DNA from: Clostridiales bacterium
GTDB lineage: Bacteria > Bacillota > Clostridia > Christensenellales > UBA1750
NCBI GenBank assembly: GCA_015056005.1
Contig: SVHB01000007.1
Coordinates: forward strand, 1-53,706
Length of the DNA: 53,706 nucleotides
Direction: 5' to 3'
Part shown: in pieces, positions 24,375 to 32,830 of the stretch
How the letters are laid out: each line of letters opens with the position of its first letter
How positions within the stretch are numbered: position 1 is the stretch's first letter
Position numbers and translations under genes: made by a program
The notes under the pieces: model-generated
What the model saw: only the letters and a program-made list of their open reading frames with translations
The model's database searches: none
Told to the model about the DNA's origin: nothing

Positions 24375-26522
24375 ATGGCTATAAAAAAAGGCGGCTTTAC
24401 CCTTCCCGGCGAATCCGGCTATGAAAAGCTCACTTTGGAGCTTGCTGAGCGTTGGGGCGCCGATGTTATAAGAGACAGCGACGGCACGAAGCTTTCCGAT
24501 GAAATATTAAACGCGGGCTATGATATTTACTCCACCATCTGCATCATCCGCGATCATAACGAATTTGCAAAAGCTCATCCCGATCAGCTTCAGCAGAGCT
24601 TCCTTATGACCGATCCCGTGGTCGCAAAGGGCAGTGAGCTCAAGATAAACGTGATGGAAGGCTTCTTTGCAGAGCAGTTCAAGGTAAATTCTTCCCCTGA
24701 AGCAATGAAATACTGGCAGGTATACGATCGCACGGAAAATGCGCCCATAGATAACGCCGATTGGCAGTGGTGCGAAAGCTGCGGCTGCGTTACCATCAAA
24801 AACGCAAAGCCCTGGCACAGGTACACCGTATCCTTCATGGCATACCGCATCTGGGAAGAGATATCGATGTATAACTACACCACCAACTCATGGACGGGCG
24901 AGCATCTTTATCAGATAGACCCAAGGCATAAGGAAACTCAGGACTATCTGCTTGACTGGATGGAAAAATGGTGCATAGAGCATCCTTCAACCAATGTTGT
25001 GCGCTTTACCTCTATGTTCTATAATTTTGTCTGGATCTGGGGCAGCGATATCAGAAACCGCAACAGGTTCACCGACTGGGCTTCCTATGATTTTACCGTA
25101 AGCCCTCTCGCGCTTGATCTTTTCAAAGAGAAATACGGATATGCGCTCTGCGCCGAGGATTTCATAAACGGCGGCAAGCTCCATGCCACCCATATGCCTC
25201 CCACAAAGGAAAAGCTTGATTACATGGAATTCATCAACGATTTCGTTATTGAATTCGGCAAAAAGCTGATCGATATAGTTCACAAATATGGCAAAAAAGC
25301 CTATGTGTTCTACGATGACAGTTGGGTCGGCATTGAGCCTTACAACGGCAGGTTCCACGAATTCGGCTTTGACGGGCTTATCAAATGCGTGTTCTCGGGC
25401 TATGAAGCAAGGCTCTGCGCCGGAGTTGACGTGCCCACCCACGAGCTCAGGCTTCATCCCTATCTCTTCCCCGTGGGTCTTGGCGGAGCGCCCACCTTCA
25501 AGGATGACGGCGATCCTTCCCGCGATGCAAACATGTATTGGGCAAGGGTCAGGCGCGCGCTCATGAGGCAGAGCGTTGACCGCATAGGTCTTGGCGGCTA
25601 TCTGCATCTGGTGCTTGAAAAGCCCGATTTTATCGATACCATCGAAGACATCGCAGACGAATTCAGAGCGATAAGGGATCTTCACAAGGAAGGCAAGCCC
25701 TACACGATGCCCATAACCGTGGCTGTCCTTCACTGCTGGGGCAAGCTGCGCTCATGGACTCTCTCCGGTCATTTCCATGAGACCTACATGCATGACCTTA
25801 TCCATATCAACGAAGCGCTTGCAGGTCTGCCCTTAAACGTAAAATATATAAGCTTTGACGATATCAAAAACGGCGCACTTGATGGCGTTGACGCAGTTAT
25901 AAACGCGGGCTATATGGGCGACGCATGGAGCGGCGGCGACAGCTGGAACGATCCTCAGATCGTTGAAAAGCTGACCTGCTGGACCGCAAACGGCGGTGTG
26001 TTCATCGGCGTGAACGAGCCCTCGGCATCCTATGGCGGCGATGTTAAGCTTAAAATGGCGCATGTGCTTGGCGTGGATATTGACGACAGGTCAAGGGTAT
26101 GCCACGGCAAATGGGCTTTTGAAATTCAAAACGAATGCGGCATAAACGCAGACGCCGAAGACTTCAAGTTCAAGGAAGGCGTATACCTGACCGATGGCAA
26201 AGCCAAGGTTCTGTCAGCCAAAAACGATCTGCCCACCTTCACCGTGAACGGCTTTGAAAACGGTTTTGGCATATATATGACCTCTTTTGAGCTTTCCGAT
26301 ACTTCCACAAGGCTGCTGCTTGATCTCCTTATGAAGTACACCAAAAAGGAATGCCGATACTATACCGATACTCCCTATGCCGAATGTGCATATTATCCCG
26401 ACAGCGGCCTTATTGCCATAGCCAACACCACCGACAAAGACCAAAGCGCAAGCGTGACCATCGATGGCTCAAAGCTCACCTTTGAGCTTGCGCCCTATCA
26501 GCTTATATGCAAAAAGCTTTAA
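24375..26522 (+). CDS. GH112 galactoside phosphorylase (galacto-/lacto-N-biose or galactosyl-rhamnose type)
   Basis: 715 residues, full family length. Opening GGFTLPGESGYEKLTLELAERWGADVIRDSDGT and the blocks VYDRT, YTVSFMAYRIWEEISMYN and VVRFTSMFYNF match GH112 strongly. Predicted general acid Asp315 in YDDSWVGIEPY aligns with the catalytic Asp of the bifidobacterial enzyme. It splits beta-galactosides with phosphate to give galactose 1-phosphate, inside the cell (no signal peptide). The substrate loop (IKCVFSGYEARLC..ELRLHPYLFP) differs from the bifidobacterial form as I remember it, so galactosyl-1,4-rhamnose is a real alternative. ATG at 24375 follows GGGAGG. No gal kinase or transporter genes are nearby. 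Confidence 0.92.
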   Translation: MAIKKGGFTLPGESGYEKLTLELAERWGADVIRDSDGTKLSDEILNAGYDIYSTICIIRDHNEFAKAHPDQLQQSFLMTDPVVAKGSELKINVMEGFFAEQFKVNSSPEAMKYWQVYDRTENAPIDNADWQWCESCGCVTIKNAKPWHRYTVSFMAYRIWEEISMYNYTTNSWTGEHLYQIDPRHKETQDYLLDWMEKWCIEHPSTNVVRFTSMFYNFVWIWGSDIRNRNRFTDWASYDFTVSPLALDLFKEKYGYALCAEDFINGGKLHATHMPPTKEKLDYMEFINDFVIEFGKKLIDIVHKYGKKAYVFYDDSWVGIEPYNGRFHEFGFDGLIKCVFSGYEARLCAGVDVPTHELRLHPYLFPVGLGGAPTFKDDGDPSRDANMYWARVRRALMRQSVDRIGLGGYLHLVLEKPDFIDTIEDIADEFRAIRDLHKEGKPYTMPITVAVLHCWGKLRSWTLSGHFHETYMHDLIHINEALAGLPLNVKYISFDDIKNGALDGVDAVINAGYMGDAWSGGDSWNDPQIVEKLTCWTANGGVFIGVNEPSASYGGDVKLKMAHVLGVDIDDRSRVCHGKWAFEIQNECGINADAEDFKFKEGVYLTDGKAKVLSAKNDLPTFTVNGFENGFGIYMTSFELSDTSTRLLLDLLMKYTKKECRYYTDTPYAECAYYPDSGLIAIANTTDKDQSASVTIDGSKLTFELAPYQLICKKL

Positions 26523-26917
26523 GGATAATATATACTCTGCTTGAATGCACATGGGGACTTCCGCAGACCGTTTTGGGCTTTATCCTGTTTATAAAAAACA
26601 GGAACTGCGCTCACGATGTATACAGGGGCAGCATCAGGACTCACTGGAACCATAAAGGCGGGATATCGCTGGGGCTGTTCATATTCGTGAACAAGGAAAG
26701 CCGCGATATCGAGGAGATATCATCGCACGAATTCGGGCATACCGTTCAGTCGCTCTTTCTTGGGCCTTTTTATCTGATCGCAGTAGGACTTCCTTCTTTC
26801 ATCTGGTGCAATTTAAGCTTTTTCAAAAAGCGCCGCAAGGAAAAAAGCATCCCATATTCTGCGCTCTATTGTGAAAAATGGGCAGATGCGCTCGGCGGAT
26901 ATTATAGGCGAGCTTAG
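26507..26917 (+). CDS. Small membrane protein with HExxH metalloprotease motif
   Basis: 136 residues. Hydrophobic N-terminus (about 5-30), zinc motif HEFGH at 74-78, a second hydrophobic stretch (84-103) and a C-terminal YCEKWADALGG that could supply the third ligand (Glu or Asp). No named family recognised. It overlaps the GH112 gene by 16 nt with no good ribosome site, so translation may be coupled; an in-frame CTG 30 nt downstream is a weaker start option. Whether it is an active peptidase is unknown. Ends before a terminator. Confidence 0.75.
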   Translation: MQKALRIIYTLLECTWGLPQTVLGFILFIKNRNCAHDVYRGSIRTHWNHKGGISLGLFIFVNKESRDIEEISSHEFGHTVQSLFLGPFYLIAVGLPSFIWCNLSFFKKRRKEKSIPYSALYCEKWADALGGYYRRA

Positions 26918-26935
26918 ACAACAATATATGTATGC

Positions 26936-26970
26936 AAAAAGGGGAAGGAACGCTTCCCCCCTTTTATTTA
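26936..26970 (+). terminator. Intrinsic terminator after HExxH gene
   Basis: GGGGAAG (26941-26947), 5-nt loop, CTTCCCC (26953-26959), then CC and a T-rich tail to 26970. The A-run upstream (26936-26940) extends the stem. Confidence 0.75.
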
Positions 26971-27011
26971 CCGCCAAAGATTAGAATTGCATAATATTTT
27001 GTATTTTTCTC

Positions 27012-27040
27012 TTGCTATACAGCGCTTTTTTGTGTAATAT
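27012..27040 (+). promoter_or_regulatory. Promoter for cardiolipin synthase gene
   Basis: TTGCTA (27012-27017), 17 nt, TAATAT (27035-27040). It is followed at about +20 by a long inverted repeat. Confidence 0.6.
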
Positions 27041-27065
27041 GGTAAGCAAGGTAATATTTGAACAA

Positions 27066-27093
27066 ATTATTAACATCATATTGTGTTAATAAT
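27066..27093. promoter_or_regulatory. 10-bp perfect dyad upstream of cls (operator candidate)
   Basis: ATTATTAACA (27066-27075), 8-nt spacer, TGTTAATAAT (27084-27093). It is AT-only apart from one C and one G, so a stable RNA hairpin is less likely than a dimeric repressor site. It lies just downstream of the predicted start of transcription. Confidence 0.55.
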
Positions 27094-27155
27094 CAGGTGG
27101 TATCATCCCTCATAGTTTCCAAAAGAAACAAATTTCCGATTGGATTGATATTTGC

Positions 27156-28697
27156 ATGAAGTTCAAAAAGCACCGTTTTTCGTCGTTTTTGCGCCTTGTA
27201 TTGGTTGCGCTGATGGTCGTTTTGCAGGTCATTCTGGTTGCTCTGCTTGTGGATACATTAAGAAAGAACGCTCTGTACATCTACATCATCATCGAGATCG
27301 CAGCTCTTATTGAAATACTCGTCCTTATAAGCCAAAACCGCAACAGCGAGTACACGATCGGCTGGATAGTGGTCATCGCGCTTTTGCCGGTATTCGGGCA
27401 GATCCTGTATTTTCTCTGGGGCAGACCCGTGAGCAGGCGATCAAAGGGCAGCATGCAGCTTGCCGATTCCATAGAATACGGTAAAAAAGCGCTTTTGGAC
27501 GACAGCAAGGCCTTTTCCGCACTTTCCGCTGCCTATCCCATGAGGAAGCGCATAGGCGGATACTTGAAAAGCAAAGGCTATCCTGTATACGAAAATACCG
27601 ACGTTCGTTATTTCAAAATAGGCGAAGACCAGTTCGAGCAGATGCTTTTTGACATCGAAAATGCCCAAAGATTCGTTTTCCTTGAATACTTTATTGTGTC
27701 CGAAGGTAAGCTTTGGGACAGGTTTGAAGAGCTGCTCAAAAAGAAAGCGGCGCAGGGCGTTGAAGTCAGGCTTATGTACGACGATTTCGGCAGCATACTC
27801 ACCCTTGGCGATGGGTTCATAAGGCGGCTGGAAGCAAGCGGGATAAAGGTGGTAAGGTTCAACCCCATCCATAAATACATCTCCCGCCTTTATATCAATT
27901 ACCGCAACCATCAGAAGATATGCGTGATAGACGGTCAGATCGGCTATACGGGCGGGACAAACCTTGCCGACGAATACGCAAACTATTACCCCAAACACGG
28001 TCATTGGAAGGACGCTGCTATCCGACTTGAAGGCGATGCGGTTTTGAGCCTTACCGTCAATTTCCTTGAGATGTGGGACGGAAGCCTGAACACCCGCTCA
28101 AACTACGACGATTACAAAGCTGCGGATAAGTATAAAGGTGAAACTCAGGGATTTATTCAGCCCTTTGCAGACGGTCCTCTGAGCGGCGACGATAACCCCG
28201 CCGAGCTCGTTTACCGAACGATCATATCAAACGCGCAAAGGTATGTTTACATCACCACGCCCTATCTTGTCATAAGCACATCAATGATGGATACGCTGAT
28301 CGCTGCAGCTGAAAGCGGTGTGGATGTGCGCATAATCACTCCCAAGATCTGGGATCACTGGTATGTGCATGCAGTCACGCGCTCAAACTACGCTCCGCTT
28401 TTAAAAGCGGGAGTCAGGATCTACGAATACACTCCCGGCTACATCCACGCAAAGACGATTATAAGCGACGACGAGCATGCGGTCACCGGCAGCATCAACA
28501 TGGATTACCGAAGCTTCAATCTTCACTACGAAAACGGTGTGTGGATCTGCGGTTCGCCGGTTCTCAGCAATATATTGAGCGATATCACGGAAACATTCAA
28601 AAAAAGCGAAGAAATAAAGCTTTTTGAGCATATGAAAAGACCGTTCTATATTCGCTTTATCGAAAACACCCTAAGGATATTTGCAATTTTCATGTAA
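27156..28697 (+). CDS. cls: Cardiolipin synthase, phospholipase D type
   Basis: 513 residues. Joins two phosphatidylglycerols into cardiolipin at the membrane. Two N-terminal TM helices (about 12-34 and 68-88), then two PLD domains with HKD motifs: His252/Lys254/Asp259 followed by GGTN, and His431/Lys433/Asp438 followed by GSIN. Both catalytic sites are intact. The ATG has only a weak ribosome site (GGATT). A glycolipid glycosyltransferase follows at 33 nt, so the two probably form a membrane-lipid operon behind the dyad at 27066-27093. Confidence 0.95.
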   Translation: MKFKKHRFSSFLRLVLVALMVVLQVILVALLVDTLRKNALYIYIIIEIAALIEILVLISQNRNSEYTIGWIVVIALLPVFGQILYFLWGRPVSRRSKGSMQLADSIEYGKKALLDDSKAFSALSAAYPMRKRIGGYLKSKGYPVYENTDVRYFKIGEDQFEQMLFDIENAQRFVFLEYFIVSEGKLWDRFEELLKKKAAQGVEVRLMYDDFGSILTLGDGFIRRLEASGIKVVRFNPIHKYISRLYINYRNHQKICVIDGQIGYTGGTNLADEYANYYPKHGHWKDAAIRLEGDAVLSLTVNFLEMWDGSLNTRSNYDDYKAADKYKGETQGFIQPFADGPLSGDDNPAELVYRTIISNAQRYVYITTPYLVISTSMMDTLIAAAESGVDVRIITPKIWDHWYVHAVTRSNYAPLLKAGVRIYEYTPGYIHAKTIISDDEHAVTGSINMDYRSFNLHYENGVWICGSPVLSNILSDITETFKKSEEIKLFEHMKRPFYIRFIENTLRIFAIFM

Positions 28698-28730
28698 AAT
28701 ACCCACATATATACGAAAGGAATGAACCCT

Positions 28731-29837
28731 TTGCGAGTAATGATACTCAGCTTTAACGCCGGTGAAGGTCATAATTCTGCCGCCAAAGCTCTGAAGGAAG
28801 ATTTTATTCTGCACGGCGTCCACTGCGATATAGAGGACACCATGTCACTTATCTCCCCAAGGCTTTCGCGCTTTATATCAGACGGTTTTGTATTCATGTA
28901 CAGGTATATTCCCGCTCTGTTCAACTATGGATACAAATACGCAGAAGATCACCCTTCACTTTTTGGTCAAGGCACATGGGTATATAAGATCTTTATTCTC
29001 GCGGTCAAAAAAATGCTTGATGATATAGAGACCGGCGGCTATGATACCGTGATCTGCACTCATCCTTTCTCTGCAGTTATGCTCACCGCCGCGCTTGAGG
29101 CAAGACCGCTTAATATAAAAACCGCTTTTGTGGATACCGATTACACCTGCCATCCTTCCACAGATCAAAGCAAGGTGGACAGATATTACATCCCCGATGA
29201 TACTCTGACTGAGGAATTCACAAAAAAGGGACTTCCCAAGGATCATCTCGTTCCAAGCGGCATCCCCATCAGGCAGATGTTCGTTTCCATAAAGGACAAG
29301 CAGACCGCAAAAGCGGAGCTTGATATCCCTGGCAAGCATCATATGGTCATGATGTGCGGCTCGATGGGCTGCGGTCCCATAAAAAAGCTGGCGCATCATA
29401 TAAGCGAAGGGCTTTCACAAGACGATATGCTCTCAATCGTATGCGGAAACAACAAAAAGCTCAAGAATAGCCTTGAAAAGCGATATTCAGGAAATAAAAA
29501 CATCCGCGTGCTCGGATTTGTAACCGATATTTCCACTCTCATGGACAGCTGCGATCTTTACATCACAAAGCCGGGCGGGATCAGCACCAGCGAGGCGACC
29601 TCAAAGCGCCTGCCCATGGCGTTCATCGCCGCAGTTGCGGGCTGCGAAATGTATAACAAGGATTTCTTTGTGAAAAAAGGTGCGGCTATCGCCGAAAAGG
29701 ACACTAAAAAGCTTGCAGAAAGATGCCTTTGCCTGCTTCACGACGATGAAACTCTCAAAGCAATGTCAGCTGCTTTTAAAGATATGCCCAATAGGAATGC
29801 CGCAGACATAATAATAAACGATATAAGCAGCATGTAA
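28731..29837 (+). CDS. UgtP/MGDG synthase-like glycolipid glycosyltransferase
   Basis: 368 residues. GT28-type enzyme moving a sugar from a nucleotide sugar onto diacylglycerol (glycolipid or lipoteichoic acid anchor). N-terminal MGDG-synthase-like domain (SFNAGEGHNSAAKAL, DTDYTCHPS) and C-terminal GT28 domain (MCGSMGCGPIKKL, KPGGISTSEA). TTG at 28731 is chosen because AAAGGA lies 9 nt upstream; the in-frame ATG at 28722 would touch the ribosome site. Sugar and processivity cannot be read from sequence. Partner of cls. Confidence 0.9.
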   Translation: MRVMILSFNAGEGHNSAAKALKEDFILHGVHCDIEDTMSLISPRLSRFISDGFVFMYRYIPALFNYGYKYAEDHPSLFGQGTWVYKIFILAVKKMLDDIETGGYDTVICTHPFSAVMLTAALEARPLNIKTAFVDTDYTCHPSTDQSKVDRYYIPDDTLTEEFTKKGLPKDHLVPSGIPIRQMFVSIKDKQTAKAELDIPGKHHMVMMCGSMGCGPIKKLAHHISEGLSQDDMLSIVCGNNKKLKNSLEKRYSGNKNIRVLGFVTDISTLMDSCDLYITKPGGISTSEATSKRLPMAFIAAVAGCEMYNKDFFVKKGAAIAEKDTKKLAERCLCLLHDDETLKAMSAAFKDMPNRNAADIIINDISSM

Positions 29838-29845
29838 CAGCAAAA

Positions 29846-29870
29846 GAGCCAAGGAACATTTCCTTGGCTC
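29846..29870. terminator. Bidirectional terminator between convergent genes
   Basis: GAGCCAAGGAA (29846-29856), 3-nt loop, TTCCTTGGCTC (29860-29870): an 11-bp perfect stem. The T-run is short on the minus side (CTTTTG) and poor on the plus side. The position between two convergent stops supports the call. Confidence 0.75.
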
Positions 29871-29875
29871 AAACT

Positions 29876-30421
29876 TCATTTACAGCTTGAAGTTATGCGT
29901 ATAAAGCTTTGCTCGCTTGCGGAGGTGAGCTTCAGCACGCCGCCCGGGATCTTATACTCTGCCCAAAGCACCGCGCCGCCGTTTGACTGAACATACGGCT
30001 CTTCGCCGCTGCTGCTTGCCGGCCCGTAAATCTCCGTCAGCATTTCGTCCATCCGTTCAAAATCGGTATCGTCTATATAGAAATAGACGCTTTCTACTAT
30101 ATCTTCCTCGTTCTTATCCTGCCATACCGATATTTTCACATCCACAGCCTCGCCGTTTATCTTCCCTTCGCCTTTGATCGATCCCGAAGAAAGAGCAGAT
30201 AAAAGCTGATCGTCATCCAAACCGATATCGGAAAGCTTTTTGCCGGTCCAGTCTATGAATTCAAGAGCGTTTTCTTTATAAACCGCTTCAGCAGAATAAA
30301 CATCGATCTGAATATCGATATCATCTTGAGGCTCCGTTATTGTATCGCTGCAGCCTGCAAGACCCATTGACGATATCAGAAGTATCGCTGCAAGCATGAT
30401 CTTCACTCCCATAGCTTTCAC
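29876..30421 (-). CDS. Lipoprotein of unknown function
   Basis: 181 residues from a GTG start. N-terminal signal with lipobox LAGC (Cys about 24), so it is lipid-anchored outside the membrane. The mature part is acidic with alternating strands (KISVWQDKNEEDIVESVYFYI, GGVLKLTSASEQSFIRI); no family recognised. GTG at 30421 is chosen over ATG at 30448 because AGAAGGTG lies just upstream and because the predicted transcript starts near 30444, leaving the upstream ATG untranscribed. Monocistronic between two terminators. Confidence 0.8.
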   Translation of the reverse strand: MKAMGVKIMLAAILLISSMGLAGCSDTITEPQDDIDIQIDVYSAEAVYKENALEFIDWTGKKLSDIGLDDDQLLSALSSGSIKGEGKINGEAVDVKISVWQDKNEEDIVESVYFYIDDTDFERMDEMLTEIYGPASSSGEEPYVQSNGGAVLWAEYKIPGGVLKLTSASEQSFIRITSSCK

Positions 30422-30450
30422 TTTTATCACCTTCTGTTTCATGTACAATA

Positions 30451-30479
30451 ATTATACATCAATACATTTATTTAAGCAA
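30451..30479 (-). promoter_or_regulatory. Promoter for the lipoprotein gene
   Basis: Minus strand TTGCTT (30479-30474), 17 nt, TATAAT (30456-30451). Its predicted start of transcription near 30444 decides the start codon of the gene. Confidence 0.72.
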
Positions 30480-30485
30480 GCGGAC

Positions 30486-30516
30486 AAAAAAGAGCGATGC
30501 AAAAAGCATCGCTCTT
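30486..30516 (-). terminator. Intrinsic terminator of pta-ackA
   Basis: Minus strand AAGAGCGATGC (30516-30506), 5-nt loop, GCATCGCTCTT (30500-30490), then T residues. An 11-bp stem, 17 nt after the ackA stop. Confidence 0.92.
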
Positions 30517-30532
30517 AGAGTATTCAGTTATA

Positions 30533-31729
30533 TTACTTGGATACGAGAGCAACGGTGTCGCGGGCGATAGCCAGCTCTTCGTTGGTGTTGACGACCCAAA
30601 CTCTGGTCTTGGAGCCTTCGCCGGTGATCTCGACCTGAGTGTGGTTTTCCTTCTCGTTCTTTTCCTTGTCGATTACTACGCCCATGAAGCCGAGCTGGTT
30701 GGTGACGTTTTCACGAACAACAGCATCGTTCTCGCCGATACCGCCGGTGAAAGCGATAACATCAACGCCGTTCATTGCAGCAGCGTAAGCGCCGACATAC
30801 TTGGCTATGCGGTAGCAAACCATATCCAGTGCGAGCTTTGCGCGCTCGTTGCCTTCGTTTGCGGCAGCGTGGAGGTCACGCATATCGCTGGTAACGCCGG
30901 AAACGCCCAGCATACCGGACTTCTTATTGTAAACATTGGTGAGCTCTTCGATGCTCATGCCGGTGTTGTGCATAAGATATTCGGTGATGGCGGGGTCCAT
31001 ATCGCCGGAACGGGTACCCATCATGAGACCTTCAAGGGGAGTGATGCCCATGGAGGTATCGTAGCACTTGCCGTTCATAACAGCGGAGATGGAAGAACCG
31101 TTGCCCAGATGGCAAACGATGATCTTAACGTCTTCCTTGTTGACGCCGCACAGATCGGCGACCTTCTGGGAAACGAACCTATGGCTGGTGCCGTGGAAGC
31201 CGTAGCGGCGTACATGGTACTTCTCATAGAACTCGTAGGGCAGAGCGTACATGAAGCTCTTGGGGGGCATGGTCTGATGGAAAGCGGTATCGAATACTGC
31301 TACCTGAGGAACGCCGGGCATGAGCTCCTGGCAGGCAAGAATGCCCTGCAGGTTTGCGGGGTTGTGCAGAGGACCAAGGGGAATGTTCTCCTTGATGGCT
31401 TCGATAACAGCGTCGTTGACGATAACGGACTCGGTGAACTTTTCGCCGCCGTGCAGAACGCGATGACCGACTGCTACGATGCTGGACATATCAGCGATAA
31501 CGCCGTGCTCAGAATCGGTGAGAGCCTCAACGGTAGCTGCCATAGCCTCGGTGTGATTCTTGATCTCGCGCTCGATGACATACTGACCCTTGGGGGATTT
31601 CTGAGTGAGCTTGGAGCCTTCGATGCCGATACGCTCAACGGTACCCTTGGCAAGAGTCTCTTCGGTGTTGGTATCGATAAGCAGGTACTTGAGGGAAGAA
31701 GAACCTGCATTGATGACAAGAACGATCAT
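30533..31729 (-). CDS. ackA: Acetate kinase
   Basis: 398 residues. Acetyl phosphate + ADP to acetate + ATP, the energy-yielding end of acetate fermentation. Motifs: VINAGSSSLKY at the N-terminus, VGHRVLHGG, FDTAFHQTMP, GFHGTSHR, CHLGNGSS, FTGGIGEN. Full length. GGAGG lies 8 nt before the ATG. It follows pta by 18 nt and ends at a terminator. Confidence 0.98.
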   Translation of the reverse strand: MIVLVINAGSSSLKYLLIDTNTEETLAKGTVERIGIEGSKLTQKSPKGQYVIEREIKNHTEAMAATVEALTDSEHGVIADMSSIVAVGHRVLHGGEKFTESVIVNDAVIEAIKENIPLGPLHNPANLQGILACQELMPGVPQVAVFDTAFHQTMPPKSFMYALPYEFYEKYHVRRYGFHGTSHRFVSQKVADLCGVNKEDVKIIVCHLGNGSSISAVMNGKCYDTSMGITPLEGLMMGTRSGDMDPAITEYLMHNTGMSIEELTNVYNKKSGMLGVSGVTSDMRDLHAAANEGNERAKLALDMVCYRIAKYVGAYAAAMNGVDVIAFTGGIGENDAVVRENVTNQLGFMGVVIDKEKNEKENHTQVEITGEGSKTRVWVVNTNEELAIARDTVALVSK

Positions 31730-31747
31730 TTTAATTTTCCTCCAAAA

Positions 31748-32740
31748 TTATTTGCTTGCGGCCTGGCATGCGGTGATAGCTACAACGCAGACGATGTCGT
31801 TGGAAGAGCAGCCGCGGGAGAGGTCGTTAACGGGCTTTGCAAGACCCTGGATGATGGGGCCGATAGCTTCGGCGCCGGCAAGACGCTGAACGAGCTTATA
31901 GCCGATGTTGCCTGCCTGCAGGTCGGGGAAGATGAGGACGTTTGCCTTGCCTGCAACTGCGCTGCCGGGGCTCTTGAGAGCGCCGACGGACTCGACCAGA
32001 GCGGCGTCAGCCTGCAGCTCGCCATCGATGTTGAGCTCGGGTGCTGCTTCCTTGGCAAGTTTGGTAGCCTCGACGACCTTGTCCACGTTCTCGTGCTTTG
32101 CGCTGCCCTTGGTGGAGAAGGAAAGCATAGCGACCTTGGGATCTTCGATCTCTGCGATAGCCTTTGCGGAATTTGCGGAAGCTACAGCGATAGCGGCAAG
32201 TTCCTGAGCGGTGGGATTGGGGATAACAGCGCAGTCACCAAATACCATAACGCCGTCCTGACCGTATTGACGAGCGGGGCAATCCATGATAAAACAAGAA
32301 GAGACGACAGAGATGCCGGGGGCAGTCTTGATGAGCTGCAGAGCGGGACGAAGAACATCGCCGGTGGAGTTGATAGCGCCTGCTACCATACCGTCGGCAT
32401 CGCCGCTCTTGAGCATCATAGCGCCGAAATACAGGGTGGAGGCTTCAAGAGTAGCCTTTGCCTTTTCAACGGTCATGCCCTTGTTCTTTCTCAGCTCGTA
32501 GAAGAGGTTTGCATATTCGTCGAGCTTATCGCTGGTCTTGTTGTCGATGATGGCAACGCCGGTGAGGTCGCAGCCTTCTTTTTCGATAACTTCCTTGTCG
32601 CCGATGAGGGTCAGGCGGGCGATGCCCTGCTTTGCGATCATTTCGGCAGCACGGATGGTACGGGGCTCGTTGCCCTCGGCCAGAACGATGTGCTTGTTGT
32701 ACGATTTAGCCCTTTCGATGATCTTATCAAGGATAGACAT
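31748..32740 (-). CDS. pta: Phosphate acetyltransferase
   Basis: 330 residues, the short form without an N-terminal regulatory domain. Acetyl-CoA + phosphate to acetyl phosphate. Motifs: [15 protein letters not shown] near the start, [34 protein letters not shown] and the C-terminal region [14 protein letters not shown] at 32740 follows GGGAGGT; an upstream in-frame start at 32755 would lie within the ribosome site. It forms an operon with ackA and is divergent from tmcAL. Confidence 0.97.
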   Translation of the reverse strand: MSILDKIIERAKSYNKHIVLAEGNEPRTIRAAEMIAKQGIARLTLIGDKEVIEKEGCDLTGVAIIDNKTSDKLDEYANLFYELRKNKGMTVEKAKATLEASTLYFGAMMLKSGDADGMVAGAINSTGDVLRPALQLIKTAPGISVVSSCFIMDCPARQYGQDGVMVFGDCAVIPNPTAQELAAIAVASANSAKAIAEIEDPKVAMLSFSTKGSAKHENVDKVVEATKLAKEAAPELNIDGELQADAALVESVGALKSPGSAVAGKANVLIFPDLQAGNIGYKLVQRLAGAEAIGPIIQGLAKPVNDLSRGCSSNDIVCVVAITACQAASK

Positions 32741-32790
32741 TAGGATACCTCCCAAAAATTTACGGGCAATGCCCGAATTTCACTGACTAT

Positions 32791-32796
32791 ATTATA
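32791..32796 (-). promoter_or_regulatory. -10 box of pta-ackA promoter
   Basis: TATAAT on the minus strand, 50 nt before the pta ATG. The -35 is poor (TTCCAT at 17 nt). A short CGGGCA/TGCCCG dyad (32763-32774) lies in the leader. The 90-bp gap also has to hold the tmcAL promoter. Confidence 0.5.
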
Positions 32797-32830
32797 CACT
32801 TAATCAACACAAAATGGAAGGACAAAAAGC

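Noticed and set aside
27084-27093. Rex redox operator before cls
   Set aside because: The half-sites point the opposite way from the Rex consensus and the spacer is 8, not 4.
30497-32743. 748-codon open frame on the plus strand across ackA and pta
   Set aside because: Antisense to two well-supported enzymes. Its translation is a low-complexity shadow with no family match or start signal.
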